This document shows positions 15,181-24,160 of a stretch of DNA of 64,000 nt, in pieces. The notes under the pieces were generated by a model. It saw nothing but the letters and a program-made list of their open reading frames with translations. It made no database searches and had not been told where the DNA came from. This DNA is from Microvirga pudoricolor. Its GTDB lineage: Bacteria; Pseudomonadota; Alphaproteobacteria; Rhizobiales; Beijerinckiaceae. Positions within the stretch are counted from its first letter, which is position 1, and each line of letters starts with the position of its first letter. The stretch lies in the NCBI RefSeq assembly GCF_016892705.1, contig NZ_JAFEMB010000004.1, forward strand, positions 186,001 through 250,000, in the 5' to 3' direction. Made by a program: the position numbers and the translations under genes.

Positions 15181-16473
15181 ATGAGCGTTGGATTGTCGGC
15201 CCTCTGCCTCACCTTTGTGTTGGGCGCCGTTCTGCGAGTTCCCGTCGTTCTGACGATGTTTGGAAGCGGCATCGTGTATCTTTGGGTGAGCGGCCAAGAT
15301 GTCGGCTTGATCGTCGATCAGACGCTCAACAACACGATCGGCATGAACACGCTCCTGGCGGTTCCGATGTTCATCCTTGCGGCAAACATCATGAATGCCG
15401 CGACGATATCCGATCGCCTGTGGCGGGCCGCTAACGTCCTCGTGGGCCGCCTGAGAGGGGGGCATGGCCACGTCACCGTCCTCATGAACGTCGCCATGTC
15501 ATCAATGACCGGAAGTGCTGTCTCGGAAGCAGCCGGCGCCGGAATGGTTGCCATCAAAATGATGCGCCAAGAGGGGCGCTATCCTGGTGGCTTGGCGGTC
15601 TCTGTCGCATCGGCGGCGTCCCTGCTGGGGCCCGTCATGCCGCCCTCGATCCCGCTCGTGCTGTATGCCGTCATCTCGGGTGCATCCGTTGGAGCCCTGT
15701 TCCTAGCGGGCATCATCCCTGCCTTCTTGATGGCTCTGTCTCTTTCGGTCCTGATATCGATCCTTGCCCACAAGCGTAATCTTCCTCGCGCGGCGGACAG
15801 TCAGCAAGGGAGCAAGGCCCAGATTCTCCTCCAGGCCCTGGTGCCGCTCACTCTTCCCGTCGTCCTCCTGGGCGGAATATGGAGCGGGATTTTCACACCC
15901 ACGGAAGCGGCTGCCGTCGCGGCATTCTGGGCGATCCTATTGGGCGTGGTGGTCTACCGTAATGTCAACTGGCAAACGATGCTTGCCGTCTTTCTTGAGT
16001 CGGCTCGACAGTCGGCTATCGTGATGATGTTGATCATAAGCTCCTTCATCATCAATTTCGCCATTACGAACGAGGGTATCGCGCAGCAGCTGGCGGCATG
16101 GATCTACGGTATGCAGTTGTCGCCGTTCGAGTTCCTGCTTCTGGTCAACGTCATCTTCCTTCTCTTGGGAACAGTGCTCGATGGAGCCGTCATGTTGATG
16201 GTCTTCGTCCCCGTCCTTCTGCCCGCCGTCAACGCACTCGGGATCGATCTTGTCCATTTCGGAATCGTCGTCATCATTAACTTCATGATCGCGATCATCT
16301 CGCCTCCCTACGGGCTGGTCCTTTTTGTTCTCTCTTCCCTGACAAAGGTGCCCATGAGGGATATCAATCGCGAGATCTGGAATTTTTGCATTCCACTCGC
16401 TGTCGTCATGCTGATCCTCAGCGCCTTCCCGAGCATCGTCCTCTTTCTCCCTCACTTGTTCGGCTACAAGTAG
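15181..16473 (+). CDS. dctM: TRAP transporter large permease (DctM family)
   Basis: A 430-residue inner-membrane protein with about 12 hydrophobic segments and the DctM pattern: PMFILAANIMNAATI, SMTGSAVSEAAGAGMVAI and LLGPVMPPSIPLVLY in the first half, and LLGTVLDGAVMLMVFVPVL plus ISPPYGLVLFVL in the second. It is the ion-coupled transport channel of the TRAP system. The ATG lies three bases after the DctQ stop. Full length for the family, with no missing segment. Confidence 0.92.
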   Translation: MSVGLSALCLTFVLGAVLRVPVVLTMFGSGIVYLWVSGQDVGLIVDQTLNNTIGMNTLLAVPMFILAANIMNAATISDRLWRAANVLVGRLRGGHGHVTVLMNVAMSSMTGSAVSEAAGAGMVAIKMMRQEGRYPGGLAVSVASAASLLGPVMPPSIPLVLYAVISGASVGALFLAGIIPAFLMALSLSVLISILAHKRNLPRAADSQQGSKAQILLQALVPLTLPVVLLGGIWSGIFTPTEAAAVAAFWAILLGVVVYRNVNWQTMLAVFLESARQSAIVMMLIISSFIINFAITNEGIAQQLAAWIYGMQLSPFEFLLLVNVIFLLLGTVLDGAVMLMVFVPVLLPAVNALGIDLVHFGIVVIINFMIAIISPPYGLVLFVLSSLTKVPMRDINREIWNFCIPLAVVMLILSAFPSIVLFLPHLFGYK

Positions 16474-16500
16474 CATAGCTGTAAAACGAGGCTCCATGTT

Positions 16501-16833
16501 ATGATTGTTCGAAGTGCCTATATGGAAGGTGACGTCGCCGAGTCTGATCGGGCGGCGTTCGATCTCGGTTGCCGGAAGGTAGTCGAGGCGATCCGATCCT
16601 ATCCCGGCATCCGTGCCGTGAAGCTGCGACGCCTTGCGCGTTCGGAAGAAGGAGCGCCGCCGGTTTTAGCCATATTCGACCTTTACTTCGATAGCCTTGA
16701 GGACATGGATGCCGCGCTGGCAAGCGAGACGCGCCAACTCGTCCGATCAACGATTGCTTCTTCGATATCGATGTTTCGGGGTCGGGTCTATCACTTGGTC
16801 TTGGACGAGGACGCTGCGGCGCCTGCGCCATGA
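16501..16833 (+). CDS. small EthD-like dimeric alpha-beta-barrel protein
   Basis: A 110-residue protein with an alternating strand/helix pattern, opening MIVRSAYMEGDVAESDRA and containing a central hydrophobic strand (VLAIFDLYFDSLEDMDAAL) of the kind found in EthD/ferredoxin-like dimeric barrels. Such proteins are small catalytic or accessory factors in degradation operons. The family assignment is by pattern and is moderate. It overlaps the next gene by four bases (ATGA), which shows it belongs to the same operon as the TRAP genes and the epimerase. Confidence 0.6.
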   Translation: MIVRSAYMEGDVAESDRAAFDLGCRKVVEAIRSYPGIRAVKLRRLARSEEGAPPVLAIFDLYFDSLEDMDAALASETRQLVRSTIASSISMFRGRVYHLVLDEDAAAPAP

Positions 16834-17786
16834 CCACGCTCGTGACAGGTGCCGGTCTCATCGGCTGTCTCACGGCAGAGATGTTGCTCGCCTCAGGTGA
16901 GCCCGTTCTCTTGATGGACATACGGGATGAACCGCCCCCTCATTTCGACCGGAAACTGAGCTACGCCCGTTGTGATGTCACCGACCGCGAGAGCGTCTCG
17001 GACTTCGTCGCTCGCCACCACGTGAGGCAGGTTGTCCACACGGCTGCCATGCTCTCAACACAAGCCCGCCTACGTCCCTTCGAGGCTTACCAGGCGAATA
17101 CGATGGGGACGGCGTGCATCTTGGAGGTGGCGCGGCACCACGGCCTAGGTCGGGTCGTTCTCGCAAGTTCCACGACGGTGGGGTATTCCACGTTCGAAAC
17201 AGCGGGAGGGCCAAAAGTCGAGGAAGACTTCACGTTAAAGGTCGTGAGCGAGCGGCCTCGAAGCCTTTATGCGGCCAGTAAGCTTGCCGGGGAGCATCTG
17301 GGACTTCTCTATTCCGATCTCTACGGCGTCGACGTCGTGATCCTTCGCTACGGGGCCGTTCTTGGGAAAGGCTCGAATTTGCCTTCGAGCGTGCCCGGAC
17401 GCCTTCTATCGATCCTGAGTGAAGCTGGGAGAAACGGCACAATCGCTGACTTGAGCGACCCTCTTTACTCGTGGGGCGGACGGGAAGAGTTCGTCGATGC
17501 GCGCGACTGCGCGAGAGCCAACGTGTGTGCCTTGAGTGCTGCCCAACCGCTTCATAGAATATACAATGTCGCAACGGGACAATGGTATACTCTCGACCAG
17601 TTTGTGTCTGCCGTCCGCTCGATCTATCCCGATCTACAGGTCGACTTGCCTTCAGAGATCAGGACTGGGTTCGCTGGTTTTCCCTTTCTGCGGCCTGGCC
17701 CGTCTGACACGTCGGCGGCTACGAATGAACTGGGATTCACATCTGTGTACTCTTTTGCCGAAACGGTGGCGCATTGTGTGACCTGA
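16830..17786 (+). CDS. NAD-dependent epimerase/dehydratase (extended SDR)
   Basis: A 318-residue extended SDR. The nucleotide-binding motif VTGAGLIGC is at the N-terminus, an acidic residue ending strand two (LLMDIRDE) indicates NAD, and YAASK near residue 150 supplies the catalytic Tyr and Lys. The C-terminal half contains the usual substrate segment (VVILRYGAVLGKGS and RIYNVATGQWYTL). Members include sugar-nucleotide epimerases, but also uronate dehydrogenases and other hydroxy-acid enzymes in sugar-acid catabolic operons, which fits this context better. It ends the cassette; the converging IclR gene follows. Confidence 0.85.
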   Translation: MTTLVTGAGLIGCLTAEMLLASGEPVLLMDIRDEPPPHFDRKLSYARCDVTDRESVSDFVARHHVRQVVHTAAMLSTQARLRPFEAYQANTMGTACILEVARHHGLGRVVLASSTTVGYSTFETAGGPKVEEDFTLKVVSERPRSLYAASKLAGEHLGLLYSDLYGVDVVILRYGAVLGKGSNLPSSVPGRLLSILSEAGRNGTIADLSDPLYSWGGREEFVDARDCARANVCALSAAQPLHRIYNVATGQWYTLDQFVSAVRSIYPDLQVDLPSEIRTGFAGFPFLRPGPSDTSAATNELGFTSVYSFAETVAHCVT

Positions 17787-17842
17787 GGATACGCTCATCG
17801 CAGCATGGATCTTGGGTAATTTCTAGACTGCGCCGAACCGGC

Positions 17843-17879
17843 CCGTTGGCGCGATGCTGGCTTGCAAGTGAGCCAACGG
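17843..17879. terminator. inverted repeat between convergent genes
   Basis: CCGTTGGC (17843-17850) and GCCAACGG (17872-17879) are perfect inverted repeats of 8 bp with a 21-base loop, in the 144-bp gap between two convergent genes. There is no T-run on either side, so it would be at best a weak or factor-assisted bidirectional terminator. Confidence 0.35.
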
Positions 17880-17930
17880 CGACGAAACCCTTGCCGAAAG
17901 CGCCGCCCCTGAAGTTGGCTGTATCTACGA

Positions 17931-18686
17931 CTAGAAAATCCAACGTTTGTCACCGATGCGAGCGCCAAAGCCTCGTCCAAAGGTGAGAAGCGCTTCGACG
18001 ATTAATTGGTCTCCAGTTCTTTCGATGGCGAATAGCGGGTAAGAAACACTGATGGCGACACTCATGGATTTTTGTGGGTCCTCGAAGCTGACTGAAACGG
18101 CCCTGACGCCCTCGAACAGCTCTTGATCCGATACGGCATAGCCCCGCATCCGCGTCACGGCAATATCTCGAAGCAGCGCCTCAACGGAGATGTTGGCCCG
18201 TTGCGCCGAGAGACCTGGAGAACTGGAGTATAGCGTTCGAATTTCTTGGTCTGTCTTGAGAGCCAGCAGGGCCTTGCCCATGGCGGCCGCGTGAGCAGGC
18301 AACTTGTGACCGGGTTCGACGGTGAACTGAATAGGCTGAGGGCCTCGTACGGTTTTGAGTACGATGACCTCCGTGCCTGATGGAACTCCGAGCCACACTG
18401 TGTGCTCCGTCTGATGCGCGAGTTCCTCCATCTCCTTTCGGGCCTGCTCCACCAAGTCGAAGTTTCGATGGAAGCTCGCGGCGATCTGCACCGCGAGGAT
18501 GCCGGCTCGATATCGCTGCGTGCTGGGATCCTGTTCGAGCAACCCACCCCGGGCGAGTGACGCCAGCAATCGCGATGCATTGCCTCTCGTCATGTCGAGG
18601 TGACGGCTGGTATCCCCAACCCGGAGCTCTCCTCCGTTGTCGACGAGGAGCCGAAGGGCACGCATCGCATTGTCGATCGATTTCAT
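17931..18686 (-). CDS. IclR-family transcriptional regulator
   Basis: A 251-residue regulator with an N-terminal winged helix (residues about 5-65: SIDNAMRALRLLVDNGGEL, then HLDMTRGNASRLLASL). The C-terminal IclR effector domain (about 80-245) includes GHKLPAHAAAMGKALLA and RGYAVSDQELFEGVRAVSV. Both regions are intact. It is divergent from the ThDP enzyme / ABC transporter operon. A perfect palindrome GTTGCATAATATGCAAC lies between the two starts, so it very probably controls that operon and itself. Confidence 0.92.
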   Translation of the reverse strand: MKSIDNAMRALRLLVDNGGELRVGDTSRHLDMTRGNASRLLASLARGGLLEQDPSTQRYRAGILAVQIAASFHRNFDLVEQARKEMEELAHQTEHTVWLGVPSGTEVIVLKTVRGPQPIQFTVEPGHKLPAHAAAMGKALLALKTDQEIRTLYSSSPGLSAQRANISVEALLRDIAVTRMRGYAVSDQELFEGVRAVSVSFEDPQKSMSVAISVSYPLFAIERTGDQLIVEALLTFGRGFGARIGDKRWIF

Positions 18687-18750
18687 GGGCCGAGCTGTCC
18701 CCTGTCGCTTGACGGAAAGGAAGTCTGATGTCTACCATAATAAACAACAT

Positions 18751-18767
18751 GTTGCATAATATGCAAC
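18751..18767. promoter_or_regulatory. palindromic operator, probably for the IclR protein
   Basis: GTTGCATAATATGCAAC is a perfect 8-bp inverted repeat around a central A, lying between the IclR start (18686) and the ThDP-enzyme start (18792). Its length and symmetry fit IclR-family operators. It ends 24 bp before the ATG of the ThDP gene, consistent with repression of that promoter. Confidence 0.75.
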
Positions 18768-18791
18768 TACTGACGAGCGGGAGAAGGCGAT

Positions 18792-20492
18792 ATGAAGGCG
18801 ACCGGGGGTGCATTGGTTTACGAGACCCTGAAGAGCCACGGGGTGTCATGCATCTTCGGGATGGAGGACCCCGTTCATCTCTTCCACGCTGTCGACCGGT
18901 CTTTCACGCGGATCGTGACCGTACGGGATGAAAAGCACGCGGCGATCATGGCTCACGGCTATGCCCAGGCGACCGGACGGCCGGGCGTTTGCGCATCGAC
19001 CTTCGGACCGGGGGCCACGAACTTGATCACGGGTCTCCTTGAGGCTCAGCGCTCGTCGGTTCCAGTCATCGCTTTGGTCCAGGACCACTCGCTCACCCTC
19101 AAGGACAAGCACGCCAGCAGCGCGCTCGATCACGCGACCGCCTTGGCTCTCTACACCAAGACGGTGATCCGCATCGACGCGGCCGAGCAAGCTGGCGATG
19201 CCATCCGGAAGGCGTTCAGGATCGCCACAACCGGGCGTCCTGGGCCTGTGGCGGTCCTTTGCCCCAACGATGTCATGGCCGCCGACGCCGAGGCGGAAAC
19301 ATGGGCCGATCAGCATTACACACACTTCCCCGCCAATCGGGTTCGAGCGAGCCGCCACTCGATCGAGGAGGCCGCGCGTTTGCTCGTGAGTGCTGAGCGA
19401 CCCCTCCTCATCGCTGGAGGCGGATGCGTTATTTCCAATGCGCAGGATGAGGTACGGATGCTGGCAGAGTTGCTGGACATCCCTGTCGCGACGACCATGA
19501 CAGGCCGAGGGGCGATCGAGGATGCCCACCCCCTGGCCGCAGGTCCTCTCGGCTCTACGACAGGCGGACGCTATGGCCGCGGCCAGATCTCCAATGCGCT
19601 GTTCTCCGAGGCGGATGTCGCCTTCATCATGGGGTCCCGCACCGGGCAGATCTGCTATAGCAATTGGACCCTCCCGAAGCCTGGAACGAAGGTCATTCAT
19701 CTGGACATCGACCCCGAGGAGATCGGCCGCAACTTTACCACGGACGTCGCCATGGTCGGCGATGTGCGGGATACCTTGCGTGATCTCCTCATGCTCTGTG
19801 CGGATCAGGGGCTTGCAAGGACGAATCCCGTGGGAAGGCAACGAATCGAGCGCCTGAGGGAGGAATGGCACGATGAATTCCAGCCGGTAGCCCGGTCCTC
19901 GCAATCTCCGATCCGGCCAGAGCGCCTTCTGTCCGAGATTTCGGCGCAGGCAGACAAGGCAACCCTGGTGGTCACAGACGCGAGCTACATCACCGGATGG
20001 GCCATGAGCCATATCGACGTGCCGCAGCCGGGCCGCTTTATCCTTTCGCCGCGGGGAACGGGCGGAATCGGCTGGAGCCTGCCCGCCGCCATCGGCGCCA
20101 AGATCGGCGATCCCTCTCGAAAGGTCGTCTGTCTCACCGGGGACGGCGCCTTCGGGTATGTGTTCAACGAACTGGAAACTGCAGCTCGCTATGCTGTGGA
20201 TGTGCTCGTCGTTGTGTTCAATAACGGTACCCTGGGCTTTCAGCGGCATTGGGAGCAGAAGCTGATGGGAACCTATCTCGAGTGCGACTTTCTCGACATC
20301 GACTATTCCGAGGTTGCGCGGGCCTTGAAGTGCCGGGGCGAGCGCGTCACGGACGCGGAGGAGATTGAAGCTGCGATCGCACGCGGTCTCTCCACCGGCG
20401 GCCCCTATGTGATTGACGTGGTGATCGACCCGAACGCCACCGCCCCGATCGTGGGGTTTGAGGAGATCCTCGAGCGCGATGCCGTGCACTGA
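18792..20492 (+). CDS. thiamine-diphosphate-dependent enzyme, acetolactate-synthase-like
   Basis: A 566-residue protein with the three ThDP-enzyme domains: the pyrimidine-binding N-terminal domain (residues 1-165) with the catalytic Glu in VRDEKHAAIMAHGYA (E47), a central domain (about 190-320), and the diphosphate-binding C-terminal domain (about 375-545) with GDGAFGYVFNELETAARY and the metal-binding VVFNNGTLGF. It decarboxylates or cleaves a 2-keto acid, but the product cannot be assigned; acetolactate synthase, sulfoacetaldehyde acetyltransferase and oxalyl-CoA-type relatives all look similar. It has no regulatory small subunit beside it and is followed by an amino-acid-type ABC transporter, which points to catabolism rather than biosynthesis. 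Confidence 0.88.
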   Translation: MKATGGALVYETLKSHGVSCIFGMEDPVHLFHAVDRSFTRIVTVRDEKHAAIMAHGYAQATGRPGVCASTFGPGATNLITGLLEAQRSSVPVIALVQDHSLTLKDKHASSALDHATALALYTKTVIRIDAAEQAGDAIRKAFRIATTGRPGPVAVLCPNDVMAADAEAETWADQHYTHFPANRVRASRHSIEEAARLLVSAERPLLIAGGGCVISNAQDEVRMLAELLDIPVATTMTGRGAIEDAHPLAAGPLGSTTGGRYGRGQISNALFSEADVAFIMGSRTGQICYSNWTLPKPGTKVIHLDIDPEEIGRNFTTDVAMVGDVRDTLRDLLMLCADQGLARTNPVGRQRIERLREEWHDEFQPVARSSQSPIRPERLLSEISAQADKATLVVTDASYITGWAMSHIDVPQPGRFILSPRGTGGIGWSLPAAIGAKIGDPSRKVVCLTGDGAFGYVFNELETAARYAVDVLVVVFNNGTLGFQRHWEQKLMGTYLECDFLDIDYSEVARALKCRGERVTDAEEIEAAIARGLSTGGPYVIDVVIDPNATAPIVGFEEILERDAVH

Positions 20493-20546
20493 GACGGTGC
20501 CGTCCGCCACGAGAGCATGTTTGGCACATAACAAGAGGGAACGATC

Positions 20547-21356
20547 ATGCGAAAGACCATAGGAGCACTAGTAGCAACGGCAGCGTTCGCCTTCGCGGCG
20601 TTGGCATCGACGGTAGCATCGGCAGGCCCGACCCTTGATAAGGTCATATCCCAGAAGAAGTTGGTCGTCGGGGTGGCCCCCTGGAACAAGTTCGTTCTGC
20701 TCAACCCGAAAACCAATGAGTATGAGGGCTACATCGTTGACGACATTCGCAACTTCGAGGCAATGACCGGGATCAAGGTCGAACTCGTCAACACCACTTG
20801 GAGCGGCCTCGTCGCGGGGTTGCAAGCGGGCAAGTGGGACGTCGTGATGAGCGGCCTCGGGGCCACGCCCGAGCGGGCCACTGCCGTCGCGTTCGGCGAA
20901 CCTTTCGGCTATCTATCGTCGACAGCCGTCGTTCGCGCCGATAGCCCGATCAACTCGCTCGCGGATCTCGACAAAGCCGGAAATGTCATATCAGTCGTCT
21001 CAGGGACGTCCGCGCAGCAATTCAGCCAGCGTACGTTCAAGAACGCGAAGGTCACGCCATTGGCCGATACAGGCGCGGCGGTTCTCGAAGTTATGCAGGG
21101 AAGGGCAACAGCCTACATTGGTGACTCCGTTTCGAACGAGTTGCGGGCCAAGGAAAGGCCGACCGAACTGAAGAACATCAAGTTTGGCGGAAACGAGACT
21201 GAGTGGACTACGATGAACCATGCCGTGCGCTATGGCGATCTCGATCTCATGGTCTTCCTCGACACGTATATCCGCTCGATGAAGCTGCGCGGATGGTACC
21301 GCGGACTAGCGGAGAAGTGGGGCTTGCCCATCGAACTCGCCACGGGCCCGCGCTGA
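20547..21356 (+). CDS. ABC transporter substrate-binding protein, polar amino-acid type (SBP_bac_3)
   Basis: A 269-residue periplasmic protein with signal peptide to about residue 26 (TVASAGP). The SBP_bac_3 fold follows: KLVVGVAPWNKFVLLN, YIVDDIRNFEAMTGIKVELV, and AGLQAGKWDVVMSGLGATPERA with the conserved Arg that contacts the ligand carboxylate. Ligands in this family are amino acids, opines or related small organic ions. GAGGGAACGATC precedes the ATG. It lies 54 bp after the ThDP gene, and the permease and ATPase genes follow, so the four genes form one uptake-and-catabolism unit. Confidence 0.9.
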   Translation: MRKTIGALVATAAFAFAALASTVASAGPTLDKVISQKKLVVGVAPWNKFVLLNPKTNEYEGYIVDDIRNFEAMTGIKVELVNTTWSGLVAGLQAGKWDVVMSGLGATPERATAVAFGEPFGYLSSTAVVRADSPINSLADLDKAGNVISVVSGTSAQQFSQRTFKNAKVTPLADTGAAVLEVMQGRATAYIGDSVSNELRAKERPTELKNIKFGGNETEWTTMNHAVRYGDLDLMVFLDTYIRSMKLRGWYRGLAEKWGLPIELATGPR

Positions 21357-21446
21357 CGGGCAGACATGCTGAGGGCCGCGGCCTAGAGCTTCGGTCTTCA
21401 GCCTTTGATCGTTCATCCAAGTGTTGGGGGCGAGGCGGACAGGCCA

Positions 21447-22115
21447 ATGGACTATAAGTTTCAATTCGGCGTACTGGCCGACTACGGTCCCTATCTCGCG
21501 GGCGGCTTGTGGCATGCCTGGTGGACAAGCCTACCAAGCATCGTCTTCACAACCATTCTGGGGGTTATGCTGGCCGCCATGGGAATGTCGCGGAAGTGGT
21601 TCCTGCGAGGGTTCTCGGTTGTGTTCGTGGATCTCTTCCGCACGCTTCCTGTGGTTGTCCTTCTCATCTGGATCCACTACGTCATGCCGATCCTGACCGG
21701 GGTCTCGTTTTCACCAACAGTGAGTTCGATTATCGCCCTGTCCTTGAACGGCGCGGCTCTTGCATGCGAGGCTTTCCGTGGAGGGCTTGAGGCCATTCCC
21801 ACCACTCAGGTTCAGGCCGCGCAGTCGCTTGGCTTTTCCCGTTGGCAGGTCATGCGCTATGTCACGCTTCCCCAAGCTGCCTTCGCGACACTGCCGTCTC
21901 TGACGAATGTACACATCACAGTGATCAAGAACGTCACCGTAACTGTCCTGATCGCCGTACCCGAGGTGATGTTCAGGGCCCAAGAGCTAACCGTTCAATT
22001 TTTCCGGCCTCTCGAGTTTTATACAGGAGCGGCGGCGCTCTACGTCGCTCTTATTTGGGGTTATGCCTTGTTCATGCGCTCGCTCGAAAGGCTTCAGAAA
22101 TGGCAACCAATCTGA
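21447..22115 (+). CDS. ABC transporter permease, HisM/GlnP type
   Basis: A 222-residue inner-membrane protein with about five hydrophobic segments. The EAA loop contacting the ATPase is visible as TTQVQAAQSLGFSRWQVMRY, followed by TLPQAAFATLPSLTN. The start is MDYKFQFGVL; the extra frame upstream is not membrane-like. It overlaps the ATPase gene by 16 bases. Only one permease gene is present, so it must act as a homodimer. Confidence 0.9.
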   Translation: MDYKFQFGVLADYGPYLAGGLWHAWWTSLPSIVFTTILGVMLAAMGMSRKWFLRGFSVVFVDLFRTLPVVVLLIWIHYVMPILTGVSFSPTVSSIIALSLNGAALACEAFRGGLEAIPTTQVQAAQSLGFSRWQVMRYVTLPQAAFATLPSLTNVHITVIKNVTVTVLIAVPEVMFRAQELTVQFFRPLEFYTGAAALYVALIWGYALFMRSLERLQKWQPI

Positions 22116-22879
22116 TGCTGGCGGCGACAGACCCCGCGGAAACATATATCCGATTCAAGGACGTCCAGAAGTCGTATGGGGCAGTCAGTGTTCTCAACGG
22201 AATATCTCTCGATGTCGCCAGGGGAGAGGTTCTGGTGCTTTGCGGCCCCAGCGGCTGCGGTAAAAGCACGCTCCTCCGATGCATAAACGGGCTTGAGGCG
22301 ATTAGCAGCGGGACTATCGCCGTCGGCGAGAACCGTGTCGATGGAGCCTCCCAGGAGGTCTTGCAGCGGATCCGCTTGTCGACAGGTTTCGTGTTCCAGA
22401 ACTTCAATCTTTTTCCCCATATGACGGCGCTTGAGAACATCACGATCGCTCCCCGAAAGATCCTCGGCCTGCCGCAACGCGAAGCGACTGCGGAAGGGAT
22501 GAGGTTGCTGGAGCAGGTCGGTATGGCTGAGAAGGCAAATGTCTATCCGTTTCAGCTCTCTGGAGGGCAACGCCAGCGTGTTGCGATTGCCCGAGCGCTT
22601 GCCATGAAGCCGTCTCTTATGCTGTTCGACGAACCGACCTCCGCCCTCGACCCGGAGATGCGTGAGGAAGTCCTTCAGGTCATTCGGCAAGTTCATGACG
22701 AACACAACATGACGATGATCGTCGTCACTCACGAGATCGGCTTTGCGAAGAATGTTGCAAGCCGGGCGATGTTGTTGGACGCCGGCAGAATTGTCGAGGA
22801 AGCCCCTGCCCGGATTTTTTTCGAACAACCGACGCAAGAACGGACACGTCGCTTCCTTCGCGCTATCAGTAACGACTGA
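22100..22879 (+). CDS. ABC transporter ATP-binding protein, polar amino-acid type
   Basis: A 259-residue ATPase with Walker A GPSGCGKSTLL, Q-loop FVFQNFNLFPHMTALEN, signature LSGGQRQRVAIARAL, Walker B LMLFDEPTSALDPEM and the H-loop VVTHEIGFA. All elements of the GlnQ/HisP subfamily are intact. The start MATNLMLAA overlaps the permease gene. It powers import by the binding protein and permease encoded just upstream. The operon ends here, facing the convergent LysR gene. Confidence 0.93.
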   Translation: MATNLMLAATDPAETYIRFKDVQKSYGAVSVLNGISLDVARGEVLVLCGPSGCGKSTLLRCINGLEAISSGTIAVGENRVDGASQEVLQRIRLSTGFVFQNFNLFPHMTALENITIAPRKILGLPQREATAEGMRLLEQVGMAEKANVYPFQLSGGQRQRVAIARALAMKPSLMLFDEPTSALDPEMREEVLQVIRQVHDEHNMTMIVVTHEIGFAKNVASRAMLLDAGRIVEEAPARIFFEQPTQERTRRFLRAISND

Positions 22880-23086
22880 CCAAAGTCTTTCTGGCAAGAC
22901 ATCGAGAACATGGCTACTGATGCGAATTGATCGGCGGATGATGGATCGACTGCCCAAGGCCTGATACCATACGGCCGGCACTCCCAAGGATCTAGCGACA
23001 TCCCGAGATGATCTCATGGCGGATAGCGTCAGCACGCTGGGCCACCTCCGTATAGACCTCGTCAAGCCTGACCCGGAAGCTTGGCG

Positions 23087-23968
23087 TCATCGCTCCACCC
23101 CATACTCGCCGCTGAAACTCACGAGGTGTTGGTGAAGCCTGTCTATGACGATCGTACGCGTGCTCGCGCGGCGCTCGATGAGGCCGATTTGGCGATAGAC
23201 TTGAGGGTCTCCAAACGGGGCTGCCACGACCTCGCCAGGGGCCTCCTTCAAGGCCGTGTATGGGGCCACCGATGCTCCGAGCCCGTGGACGACGCTACCG
23301 ACGACGGCTGTCATGGTGTCGATTTCCGCAATCAGGTTCGTGACGATCCTGCTCTTCGCCAGTTCGGTGTCGATCAGTTGTGCCAAACGGTACCGGCTGT
23401 TGAACCTCACATACGGGAGAAGCGAGAGCATTTCCGCCGCGGGGATCTGCGGCGTCCCTCGCGGTGCGATCGCGAACAAGGGCTCGCTGATGAAGGGACT
23501 CCACCTCAGTGTCGACCCAATCCCAGGATGGTCCGCCACCATCGCCGAATCCAGCCTTCCCGACACGACATCGTTCAACAATTCGTCACTGTTGGCGACA
23601 TGCAGCTTCAGCCTGAGGTCAGGATAGTCAGCCTTCAAGGCGACGAGGGCCCGAGGCAGGAGTGACAATGCGCTCGAACGAACGGACCCAATCGTGAACG
23701 TACCGGCAATCGCTTTTCCGGAGATGGCATCGATCACGTCATCCGCAGATCGCACGAGGTTGCGTGCCGCGTCGAGCATTTGGAGACCTTGACTGTTGAG
23801 CGTCATCGGCCGGGTGGAGCGGTCGAAGAGTTCGGCCCGAACCTCACTCTCCAGGGCTTGGATCTGCTGGCTGACGGCAGACGGGGTCAGTCCGACGGCG
23901 TCGGCAGCCTTGGCCAACGTTCCATGCTCTACGATTGCGATGAACGTCTTTAATTGACGCGTATCCAT
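23087..23968 (-). CDS. LysR-family transcriptional regulator
   Basis: A 293-residue LysR protein. The N-terminal HTH is clear (MDTRQLKTFIAIVEHGTL, then AADAVGLTPSAVSQQIQAL). Residues about 90-285 form the effector-binding domain (GTFTIGSVRSSALSLLPRAL). It is divergent from the dehydrogenase/aldolase/TTT operon starting at 24161, the usual target arrangement for this family. The substrate-like inducer is unknown. The ribosome-binding site is weak (GGCGAG). Confidence 0.92.
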   Translation of the reverse strand: MDTRQLKTFIAIVEHGTLAKAADAVGLTPSAVSQQIQALESEVRAELFDRSTRPMTLNSQGLQMLDAARNLVRSADDVIDAISGKAIAGTFTIGSVRSSALSLLPRALVALKADYPDLRLKLHVANSDELLNDVVSGRLDSAMVADHPGIGSTLRWSPFISEPLFAIAPRGTPQIPAAEMLSLLPYVRFNSRYRLAQLIDTELAKSRIVTNLIAEIDTMTAVVGSVVHGLGASVAPYTALKEAPGEVVAAPFGDPQVYRQIGLIERRASTRTIVIDRLHQHLVSFSGEYGVER

Positions 23969-24160
23969 CTCGCCAATCCCGAATGTTTATTCAGAAAATC
24001 TGTAAATAAATGTCAGAATTTTTCGATTTTTTCAAGAAATCTCTATGTTACGAATCGTGACCAATAAGACACCGAGAAAAACTTCGGGATTAGGGAGGAT
24101 AAGATCCAAGGCGCGATAGCCTCGCTCCGCGTCCTCGCTCGTCCTGACCGCGAGGACAGC
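23969..24160. promoter_or_regulatory. divergent promoter region with LysR-type palindrome
   Basis: An AT-rich 192-bp gap. CAGAAAATCTG (23992-24002) is a perfect inverted repeat around AAA, embedded in TTTATT and AAATAA, close to the LysR start. LysR boxes are short AT-rich inverted repeats in this position, so this is the best operator candidate. Confidence 0.5.

Noticed and set aside
18846..20534. 562-codon open frame antisense to the ThDP enzyme gene
   Set aside because: It mirrors a well-supported gene, has Arg/Gly/His-rich composition typical of the shadow frame in GC-rich DNA, and no ribosome-binding site or domain.
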